Positions 11,960 through 20,699 of a DNA stretch of 64,000 nucleotides are shown here, piece by piece. Under the pieces are notes generated by a model that was not told the DNA's origin, made no database searches, and worked only from the letters and a program-made list of their open reading frames with translations. A program made the position numbers and the translations under genes. This DNA is from Gerris lacustris (taxonomy: Eukaryota > Arthropoda > Insecta > Hemiptera > Gerridae). The DNA lies in assembly GCA_951217055.1 (NCBI GenBank), contig OX578276.1, positions 152,389,012 through 152,453,011 of the forward strand, read 5' to 3'. The number at the start of each line of letters is the position of its first letter. The first letter of the stretch is position 1.

Positions 11960-12090
11960 CTAACACACACAACCATAAGTACAATAATACACATTCAACA
12001 ATTATAGCTATTTATAGTCGATTCCTAGACTTGTGGAAAATTGAAAGCTTAATTCGGGACTAGGTATCGTTAACGACAGAGGGAATTATT

Positions 12091-12167
12091 CTCCAGTGTA
12101 GCTTAGTTGGCTAGAGCATCTGTACTGGAAATATAGGAGTCCTGTGGTTCGAATCTCGGCGCTGAAG
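12091..12167 (+). repeat. tRNA-like sequence (pseudogene or SINE head)
   Basis: A plausible A box (TAGCTTAGTTGG) and B box (GGTTCGAATCT) with tRNA spacing. An acceptor-like stem pairs CTCCAGTG with CGCTGAAG, with one mismatch and one wobble. The D stem GCTT/GAGC pairs with one wobble. The T stem is poor and position 33 is C rather than T, so a functional tRNA is unlikely. It lies in intron 2 of TASP1. Confidence 0.45.
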
Positions 12168-12169
12168 TC

Positions 12170-13151
12170 TATTTTTCTCTGTATATCTCCTGTTGTTAAT
12201 ATTAATTATAATTTGATTTAGATTTAATTTGTTAACTACAAGTTACTAGTTACAGCTCATTGCCCCCAAATTCATCTCCACTCTTTCAAGCCTCCATATA
12301 TTGTAGGGGGGTGATATCACTATCATCTACTTTGGGAACCCATAATTTAAAGTATTGCTTACATTTCTACAATTTTCCCTAGTTCTTCCTTCCTACATAT
12401 TGTAGGAATAGCAACAATTGCATGTAGCATGTACTAGGAAAACAAAAATGTCACTAGACAACCACCTACTGTTTTTATTTTTTCCTTCACATAATTTGGC
12501 CAACCTGAGTGTCAAAAAACAATTCTAATTTTTATAGAGATCTAAGTTTATACAGTTAGATAGTTGCCGTTATGACATGAAACATATCACATTAACTATC
12601 GCTGTATAGACAATGTGATAAATTCTGTCTCAACAGTTCTATCAACTATCACACTATCTCGTCTGACAAGATAATTGAGCTCTATCAGGCTTCAGAGGAC
12701 TCTTACAACAGTCACAAGAACTATTGCGTCTCATATTACATAAAAACAGATCTACAGTATTACAAAGAAAAGGAGTGTTTTGTGACTCTCAGGTTAGCCA
12801 ACTTATGTGAGGGTAAAAATAAAGCTACTAGGCCTGTGAGAAGGGTGGCTGATCATTATTTGTTTGTCAACAAAAGAAGGTTATTTTACTCTTTTTACTA
12901 ATTACAATCTTCATAGCTAATAATGTTCTAATGTTGTTCTGATTTACATGGCTCACTAATGATGGTATGATACTCGGTTTTGGTGGTACATTGTACAGTG
13001 GTACTATGTACAATGACACTACTACATATAATGTGTTAAGTGACTGGAACTCTCTACCATGTGGTAAGTTAAAAATGGAACCAGTAAGAGCCCAATTGTT
13101 ACGTTCGTCAAACGTCTATCACAGTATGTAAGTGAGGTTGATTATAATTAC
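12170..13151. other. TASP1 intron 2 DNA
   Basis: Intron between exons 3 and 2. It is moderately AT-rich with less simple sequence than neighbouring stretches. No element, RNA or extra exon could be supported. Confidence 0.4.
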
Positions 13152-13219
13152 CTTGAGACAAGCACGTTTACATATATCGGAATACTGTTCCCGGTACTTT
13201 TCAGAATGATACCCAGCTC
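13152..13219 (-). CDS. TASP1: Taspase 1, exon 2 (68 nt)
   Basis: On the minus strand a CTGTTGTAG acceptor precedes and GTAATT follows. Its first two bases complete the Gly codon split after exon 1. It encodes AGYHSEKYREQYSDICKR and ends ACLK. This reads directly into the exon 3 peptide and matches taspase 1, where a VH-x-GAGYHSE motif is followed by a helix containing CKRAC. Too short to be found by ORF length. Family similarity and phase make it secure. Confidence 0.92.
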
Positions 13220-13839
13220 CTACAACAGATAAGTTACACAAATAATTAAATACTTCATTTTAAATATCTATTTAATTAGGTGCGTCTAAATGTTCTTGTT
13301 ATTGCAAGGGCATTTTATTTATATTTTAAAAATTGTGTACATTGATTATTACAATAAAATATTTGCAATTATTCGATATAATCTTTGTTACCGCTATATT
13401 ATATCCTTTAGACATTCAGAGTAGTTGTACATTGTCTAAACGATATTGATAAAAATGATCCAATCTGGCTCTAATAAATTTAATTCCTAATGATGGTGTT
13501 CCGTCTGCTTAAAAGAGAATGAGACTAATTATTATACATAAAAAAGTGAAATTTCAGCACCGCTCAAGTTAAAAAATAAGTATAATTTACACATTGTTTT
13601 ATACCATTCCTTTAACCAATGTTACGCATTTAACTTTTAATTTTATAGCCAATGCCAAGACAATACCCAATCAAGCCTTCTCCTTACGCAACATCTGCAC
13701 TTGGCAGTTTACTATCAACTGAGCTGATAATAACTCTTTTTTGACTGTCAATCTGATTTTAGTGTAGGGTCCCTTGTGATTGAAGTCAGGATTGTTAATC
13801 TGATGGATGCAAACAGATTGTCAATCCAATTGTCTAGGG

Positions 13840-14715
13840 CAGTGTTGCCCAAACTTTTTTAGCCCACGGCACAAGATAAAGAAATAGCTAGAAGCGCCTA
13901 TTATTTTATCCAGGGCCACCAAGAGCCATCCTGTGCCCCATCTATAGGTCTACTGGGTTCCCCACTGGTGAGGGGAGGTCTGGGAAATTTTTTTGAAAAT
14001 TACACGCCAGAAAATCACTTTTACCCATCATACACAGTTATCATGATTTTTATGGTAACACTTATTAAAAAGTTAATAAATACTTGATAGTAGTGCTTCA
14101 TTTGTGACGGTACACACCGGTAGGCCGAGCCGGTACCTCCGTAAATTGTTGGTGCACATGGAAGTGTTATATTTTACCAAATGTGAATACAAATGTTGTA
14201 TCCACACTATTAAAATACTCAGAAAAACGTTAAAATAACGTTTTAAAAAGTCAAAATTTCAAAACTTTTGGACCACAAGGTCACAGTCCCGGAACCTCTT
14301 TTTATATAAATCAAGCACTGCTTGATACTATCACTCCTCTGAGTGCAGGAGCCAAAGATTTGGCCACAAGTGCTTCTCTATGTAGGAAACATTGTGTAAA
14401 AACTATCTAGTTTTTATTTTTTGCTAAAGCTTGAAAAGTGGCCAGCCGTAGATGGACTAGGCACCCATCAATAAAAAAACTTAACATGACTGCCATGATA
14501 TTTTATAATAAAAGCACTTATGAACTAAAATAAAAATGTCTTGGCCTCTTGTGGTCTTAGGGAGGTCTTTGCAAATCAGGAATTGTTCAATAATAGATTT
14601 TCCATTAATAAATCGTACAAAAGTGACCACTTGTGGTATATTATTATTTTATTCTGGATACCGTGGCACACCTGGGCGGCCTCGTGTACCACGGCACTCA
14701 GTTTGGGAAACCCTG
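13840..14715. mobile_element. Non-autonomous hAT element (876 bp), 8-bp TSD
   Basis: Starts CAGTGTTGCCCAAACTTTTT and ends AGTTTGGGAAACCCTG. The direct flanks are the perfect 8-bp repeat GTCTAGGG (13832-13839 and 14716-14723). Imperfect TIRs of CAGNGTTNCCCAAACT type and an 8-bp TSD identify hAT. No transposase remains. It lies in intron 1 of TASP1. Confidence 0.88.
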
Positions 14716-15302
14716 GTCTAGGGGGCCCTTAAGAGCAACACTTCTCCACTAGTGACATCCTTGTTTGCTTAGTTGGCCCCACCTCAAGCTCTCATTTTTT
14801 TCCCATTTTTCCACGCCGTCAGAGATAACACTCATCTTGACCTGAGTTAATAAAGCAATGAATAGATAAGGGAACACACAACACTACGATGATACTAGGT
14901 GTAACTAGGTACGATACACACAACACTTCCTCATAGAAATTTAACGTGTCATTAAAATAATCATATTTATGGTGAAATAAAGCTATTTTTCTAAATATTT
15001 GATTACATAGTTCCTGAATAACATAAGATGACATTTTAGTAGAATTGAGATACTCTAGATTGCTGAGTTAAGATAAAAAGTTAATTAAGAAATGAATAAA
15101 CATCGTTATTATAATATTTATTAAATAATGATAATATCTTCATTTTAAAACAATTAGAAATGTAAATTAATAACCAGGTAAGTTAAAGGAAGATAATACA
15201 AAAGCTTATGTTGTCTTGTTAAACATGCTGAATTAAGTTAGTCTAATATCTCTTGAGAAATCATTTCTTAAATAAACGATAACAAATAAATCAAGCACTT
15301 AC

Positions 15303-15330
15303 CAACGTGAACTCCAATAAATCCCGTCAT
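15303..15330 (-). CDS. TASP1: Taspase 1, exon 1 coding part (28 nt)
   Basis: ATG at 15330-15328 encodes MTGFIGVHV plus the first base of Gly, followed by the consensus donor GTAAGT. It joins in phase to exon 2 to give the VHV-GAGYHSE motif at the start of the taspase fold. The 5'UTR and transcription start are not defined. The exon lies in the palindrome left arm and an exact inverted copy exists at 19482-19509. This copy is taken as the functional one because exons 2-5 follow it on the same strand. Confidence 0.88.
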
Positions 15331-15561
15331 TATAATAATAAAATCAAACGATTGAATTCGAATTAAAATACCGACAAAAGCAACAACTTTTTTAAATTTG
15401 AAAAAACCTTGTTTACAATTGTACTTTTGGGAAGGTTACATGATCGTTATCTAACCGGCGCATGTTCATAAAGTCAAACGCAAGCATCGCAAGGGGGTAA
15501 AATATGATAAATACTAAATCGAGAGCCACCTCTACCTCTAGACCTCTTGAGATGATTAGTG

Positions 15562-15569
15562 TGACGTCA
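15562..15569. promoter_or_regulatory. CRE-type octamer TGACGTCA upstream of TASP1
   Basis: A perfect TGACGTCA palindrome lies 232 bp upstream of the TASP1 start codon. The other arm has it at 19243-19250. TGACGTCA is the classical CREB/ATF site. Use as a promoter element is inference. Confidence 0.45.
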
Positions 15570-16378
15570 CAAAAGCTTTCGAAAATTTAACTCAGTGTTT
15601 GTTATGTTCCTTTTTCTTATCACCTCTTATCAAACCCATGTAAAATGAATGGGAGAATTTTCTCAACTTTTTAAATAATTAATTATTAAATTATTATTGA
15701 TTTATAAGAGTTTTCACCCTTTGAACATTGTTGTACCAAGTCTTTTTTAACGAGTGTAACAAAGAAAACATTAAAAACTTTCGTTTCAGTTATTTAAAAT
15801 GAGTATTTGTGTGAAGGGTCATATAATCGAAAAAGCTATTTGGATTATTAATCTTTATACTTGATTTTTTGTATTTCCTGTTGCTATAAAAATTCACAGG
15901 GTGTGTTATATTGTGTGTCCGAAAATAAATTTTCCTCAAGTTTTGAAACTCAATGAAGTATACTCAGGGTACAGGACTTGTAGAAAGATAGTGATACTTA
16001 ATCTGCCAGGTAATAAAAGATTATTTGCTTATAATATTTTGTTCCTGGTTACTTACAATGTGCATTATATTTAACCGATGTTGGAACATAATTATATACT
16101 ATACAATAGATCACTGATCAGCCTAGGAAAAAGACGTTGATGACGAGACAAAGAGCAGACTGTTATTACTATTATTATTTGTGTATTTTTTGTTATTGAA
16201 CGAGCGTAGTGAGTTCTTCATTTCAGAGACTTGGGATTTGAAAAGTTTGTATGTTTGTTTGTTTGTCCAACGATAACTGGCGTAAAAATTGATCAATTTC
16301 AACGAAATTTGGCACATAGATGCATCTCAGCATTTGTGAGAACTGTATAGTTTTTGGAAATTCCACACTAAACATTTC

Positions 16379-16910
16379 CAAGATGGCGGCCAATATGGCG
16401 GACGACTAAAAAAAATAGTTTTAGCCAGCATAATGTGTTATACATCGTTTTGAAGGTCTTTAAGAGAAGGAAAAGAATATGTAACTAATAAAATTTTACA
16501 CTTCATATTTTCAAGATGGCGGCCAAAATGGCAGACGATTAAAATAAAAAGTTTCAGTCAGAATAATGTGTTATACATCGTTTCAAAGGTCTTTAAGAGA
16601 AGGAAAAGAATATGTAACTAATAAAATTTCACACTTCATATTTTTCAAGATGGCGGCCACAATGGCGGACGACTAAAATAAAAAGTTTCAGTCAGAATAA
16701 TGTGTTATACATCGTTTTAAAGGTCTTTAAGAGAAGGAAAAGAATGTGTAACTAATAAAATTTCACACTTCATATTTTCAAGATGGCGGCCAATATGGTG
16801 GATGAATAAACAAAAAGTTTTTAGTCAGTATGACATGTTATACATCAATTTAAAGGTCTTGAAGTATAGGAAAGGAATATCTTAGTATTAAAAATTTCAC
16901 ACAGAATACT
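16379..16910 (+). repeat. Minisatellite with AAGATGGCGGCC word, about 135-bp unit
   Basis: CAAGATGGCGGCCA-type words start near 16379, 16512, 16648 and 16781. Each is followed by GACGA(C/T)TAAA, then AGTTT(C/T)AGTCAG and CAAAGGTCTTTAAGAGAAGG. A degraded fifth unit trails to about 16910. It is internal to the Helitron-like insert. Confidence 0.8.
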
Positions 16911-17012
16911 TTCAATGTGGAGACTATTAAAAAATATTAATCTGCATTGCATGTTATAAGTAAAAGTAAAGGTCAATAAAAGTAGGAAAAGAGTTCAAAT
17001 ACTGTATAAATA

Positions 17013-17735
17013 GGCGAGCGTAGCGAGCCTGCAATAAATTTATTTAATAAATATTTACTACAAATTCTGAATCAAACAGGCGAGCGTAGCGACCCTTCTT
17101 TAATTTCATTAAATAATTACTATATTTACTGTATAAACAAGCGAGCGTAGCGAGCCTACAATAACTTATATTTAATAAATATTTACTTCAAATCTGAATC
17201 AACAGGCGAGCGCAGCGAGCCTGCAATAAATTTATTTAATAAATATTTACTACAAATTCTGAACCAAACAGGCGAGCGTAGCGAGCCTTCTTTAATTTCA
17301 TTAAATAATGACTATATTTACTGTATAAACAAGCGAGCGTAGCGAGCCTACAATAACTTATATTTAATAAATATTTACTTCTAATTCTGAATCAACAGGC
17401 GAGCGTAGCGAGCCTTCTTTAACTTCATTAAATAATTACTATATTTACTGTATAAACAGGCGAGCGTAGCGAGCCTACAATAACTTATATTTAATAAATA
17501 TTTACTTTAAATTTCAAATCAACAGGCGAGCGCAGCGAGCCTGCAATAAATTTATTTAATAAATATTTACTACAAATTTTGAATCAAACAGGCGAGCGTA
17601 GCGAGCCTTCTTTAATTTCATTAAATAATTACTATATTAACTGTATAAACAGGCGAGCGTAGCGAGCCTACAATAACTTTAATTAATAAATATTTACTAC
17701 AAATTCTGAATAAAGAGGCGAGCGTACCGAGCCTG
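17013..17735 (+). repeat. Satellite array with GGCGAGCGTAGCGAGCC boxes and trimeric order
   Basis: Twelve boxes of GGCGAGCGTAGCGAGCC (variants G/A and C) occur every 61-66 bp, separated by AT-rich spacers. Three spacer types alternate: A (TGCAATAAATTTATTT), B (TTCTTTAATTTCATTAAAT) and C (TACAATAACTTATATTT). The order is ABC-ABC-BC-ABC followed by a diverged unit at 17717. That is a higher-order repeat of about 191 bp with one A monomer missing. Confidence 0.88.
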
Positions 17736-17907
17736 CGTTAATATTATTAAATCAAGATACTGGACAAAATAATTTTAATGCTCGTTTCACGTTGAATAAG
17801 AATGTCAGGTTTTACTGAAATATTATTCTGATATCATTATTGAGAGCATAGTATGGCTGATATAAAAGCACCATTCTACGCGAGTTCTTTATGCACCGCA
17901 TCACTAG

Positions 17908-18152
17908 TCTATATTAACGAGTATAATAATATAAGATATGAGTGCCTCGCATGTATACTTGTTTACAATTTTTATTAAAAAACTAATTTAATATTACTTA
18001 CGTACTCTGACATACTTTTACGAAGAATAGCTTTGTCCTCAAAAAAAATGAAGTATAGATGGGATTGATAACTGGTGATAAGGAAAAGGAACATAACAAA
18101 CCGAATCGAATAAATTATCGATAGCTTACGCCATCTTGTGACGTCATTACTA
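17908..18152 (+). repeat. Palindrome left arm, inner segment
   Basis: Inverted counterpart of 18372-18616 (positions sum to 36524). With 14954-16195 it makes a 1487-bp left arm, equal in length to the uninterrupted right arm. It contains a TGACGTCA at 18139-18146. The ORFs on both sides that share a C-terminus arise from this symmetry. Confidence 0.92.
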
Positions 18153-18371
18153 ATCATCTCTATAAATAATTTTGTAACCTTCACCTTTTGTAACAATGTT
18201 ATTTATTACGTATTTTGACAGATTTGACGGTAAATTCGGATTGTACGTGCCACCTTTGAGGTTAGATGATAAAATCCTGCATATTAAATTAAAAACCTTA
18301 ATTTTGAGTACCCTTGAATTTTCAATAGCCGCATCGCAGTGCTCTGCTTATTTCCTAAAGAAAAACAACCC
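18153..18371. other. Palindrome spacer with a small unidentified ORF
   Basis: 219 bp of single-copy DNA between the arms. An open frame on the plus strand starts at ATG 18196 and runs into the right arm to 18549 (117 codons). The spacer-encoded part (FDGKFGLYVPPLRLDD...) resembles no family I recognise. An AG at GACAG (about 18222) could be a splice acceptor, so it might be an exon of a divergent neighbour. Coding status is unproven. Confidence 0.3.
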
Positions 18372-19858
18372 TAGTAATGACGTCACAAGATGGCGTAAGC
18401 TTTCGATAATTTATTCGATTCGGTTTGTTATGTTCCTTTTCCTTATCACCAGTTATCAATCCCATCTATACTTCATTTTTTTTGAGGACAAAGCTATTCT
18501 TCGTAAAAGTATGTCAGAGTACGTAAGTAATATTAAATTAGTTTTTTAATAAAAATTGTAAACAAGTATACATGCGAGGCACTCATATCTTATATTATTA
18601 TACTCGTTAATATAGATAACAAAAAATACACAAATAATAATAGTAATAACAGTCTGCTCTTTGTCTCGTCATCAACGTCTTTTTCCTAGGCTGATCAGTG
18701 ATCTATTGTATAGTATATAATTATGTTCCAACATCGGTTACTTACAATGCACATTGTAAGTAACCAGGAACAAAATATTATAAGCAAATAATCTTTTATT
18801 ACCTGGCAGATTAAGTATCACTATCTTTCTACAAGTCCTGTACCCTGAGTATACTTCATTGAGTTTCAAAACTTGAGGAAAATTTATTTTCGGACACACA
18901 ATATAACACACCCTGTGAATTTTTATAGCAACAGGAAATACAAAAAATCAAGTATAAAGATTAATAATCCAAATAGCTTTTTCGATGATATGACCCTTCA
19001 CACAAATACTCATTTTAAATAACTGAAACGAAAGTTTTTAATGTTTTCTTTGTTACACTCGTTAAAAAAGACTTGGTACAACAATGTTCAAAGGGTGAAA
19101 ACTCTTATAAATCAATAATAATTTAATAATTAATTATTTAAAAAGTTGAGAAAATTCTCCCATTCATTTTACATGGGTTTGATAAGAGGTGATAAGAAAA
19201 AGGAACATAACAAACACTGAGTTAAATTTTCGAAAGCTTTTGTGACGTCACACGAATCATCTCAAGAGGTCTAGAGGTAGAGGTGGCTCTCGATTTAGTA
19301 TTTAGTATATTTTACCCCCTTGCGATGCTTGCGTTTGACTTTATGAACATGCGCCGGTTAGATAACGATCATGTAACCTTCCCAAAACTACAATTGTAAA
19401 CAAGGTTTTTTCAAATTTAAAAAAGTTGTTGCTTTTGTCGGTATTTTAATTCGAATTCAATCGTTTGATTTTATTATTATAATGACGGGATTTATTGGAG
19501 TTCACGTTGGTAAGTGCTTGATTTATTTGTTATCGTTTATTTAAGAAATGATTTCTCAAGAGATATTAGACTAACTTAATTCAGCATGTTTAACAAGACA
19601 ACATAAGCTTTTGTATTATCTTCCTTTAACTTACCTGGTTATTAATTTACATTTCTAATTGTTTTAAAATGAAGATATTATCATTATTTAATAAATATTA
19701 TAATAACGATGTTTATTCATTTCTTAATTAACTTTTTATCTTAACTCAGCAATCTAGAGTATCTCAATTCTACTAAAATGTCATCTTATGTTATTCAGGA
19801 ACTATGTAATAAAATATTTAGAAAAATAGCTTTATTTCACCATAAATATGATTATTTT
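18372..19858 (-). repeat. Palindrome right arm (1487 bp, uninterrupted)
   Basis: Continuous inverted copy of the left arm. It preserves the empty target site of the Helitron-like insert (18616/18617) and a complete copy of TASP1 exon 1 with its donor. The outer boundary is where left GATTATTTTAATG and right GATTATTTTTTAC diverge. Confidence 0.93.
19482..19509 (+). pseudogene. Inverted duplicate of TASP1 exon 1
   Basis: Exact copy of the 28-nt coding exon 1, including ATG and the GTAAGT donor, on the plus strand. No exon 2-like sequence follows it within the window: the arm ends at 19858 and a transposon begins at 20028. It could at most give an orphan 5' exon or splice into another gene to the right. 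Confidence 0.85.
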
Positions 19859-19872
19859 TTACATTATTTTAT

Positions 19873-20027
19873 TTTACACTCGTTAAAAAAGACTTGGTAC
19901 AACAATGTTCAAAGGGTGTCTTATAAATCAATAATAATTTCATAATTAATAATTTAAAAAGTTGAGAAAATTCTCCCATTCATTTTACATGGGTTTGATA
20001 AGAGGTGATAAGAAAAAGGAACATAAC
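19873..20027 (+). repeat. Third partial copy of palindrome-arm sequence, left part
   Basis: Repeats right-arm positions of about 19052-19211 in the same orientation (ACTCGTTAAAAAAGACTTGG to GGAACATAAC) with small deletions. The copy resumes at 24955 after the 4.9-kb transposon, running to about 25021. Confidence 0.8.
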
Positions 20028-20251
20028 ACTAGAAGCTAAATACCACGAAAAAGTTTTGCGCAGGGAGGTTACAATCTTAGATAATAGGTTACAATTGAAC
20101 CTCAACATCAACAACAAGAGAAGGTTATAACTTGTAACTCGTGAACGTTGTATGGGTTTACTGAATAGTATGTTATGCGTTACTTTTTTGGTATTTATCT
20201 GTATAATAGTAATCTATATATATAAAACTAAGAGTGACAGTGACTGATCAT

Positions 20252-20690
20252 CAAAAATTCTCCTACTTCCCATTGACCTAGAGATTTGAAATTTGGTACA
20301 TAGATAGAGTGTACCATAAATAGGAAAGTGCGGCCATTTTGATTTCGATATGTGTCCGCCATATTGAATTATAGCCGCCATCTTGGATTTTTTCATCAGT
20401 AATTCTCCTACTTCCCATTGACCTAGAGATTTGAAATTTGGTATATAGGTAGAGTGTACCATAAATAGAAAAGTTCAGGTGTTTTGATTTCGATATATAG
20501 CCGCCATTTTGAATTATAGCCGCCATCTTGGATTTTTTCATCAGTAATTCTCCTACTTCCCATTGACCTAGAGATTTGAAATTTGGTACATAGGTAGAGT
20601 GTACCAATACTAGAAAAGTGCGGGTGTTTTGATTTCGATATATAGCCGCCATATTGAATTATAGCCGCCATATTGGATTTTTAAAACACG
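20252..20690 (-). repeat. 145-bp minisatellite, three units
   Basis: ATTCTCCTACTTCCCATTGA starts at 20257, 20402 and 20547. Units include GCCGCCAT and ATCTTGG words, so each unit carries the complement of AAGATGGCGGC. Overlapping ORFs of 82-124 codons here are only translations of the array. Confidence 0.92.
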
Positions 20691-20699
20691 TGTATATTT

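Larger units (their letters stand above)
14954..16195 (+). repeat. Palindrome left arm, outer segment
   Basis: Near-identical inverted counterpart of 18617-19858: paired positions sum to 34812 throughout, so there are no net indels. It contains TASP1 exon 1 (15303-15330), its splice donor and the upstream sequence. It ends at the insertion site of the 1712-bp insert. Only scattered substitutions were seen against the other arm, so the duplication is recent or kept uniform by gene conversion. Confidence 0.93.
16196..17907. mobile_element. 1712-bp Helitron-like insertion in the left palindrome arm
   Basis: The right arm has the uninterrupted site (18616/18617), so this insertion can be defined exactly. 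It sits between host A and T, makes no target duplication, and ends CTAG. All three fit Helitrons. The 5' end is TTGAACGAGCG rather than canonical TC. No convincing 3' hairpin or Rep/helicase gene was found, so it would be non-autonomous. It carries two tandem arrays (16379-16910 and 17013-17735). Confidence 0.6.

Noticed and set aside
12091..12167. Functional tRNA gene
   Set aside because: The T stem does not pair, the base at position 33 is C, and the anticodon stem has a mismatch; kept only as a tRNA-like remnant.
17013..17735. Regularly spaced repeats that could suggest a CRISPR array
   Set aside because: Spacers fall into three recurring classes rather than being unique, the host is eukaryotic, and no cas genes exist.
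20214..20671. Three overlapping minus-strand ORFs of 82-124 codons
   Set aside because: All derive from the 145-bp minisatellite and share the same repeated peptide.
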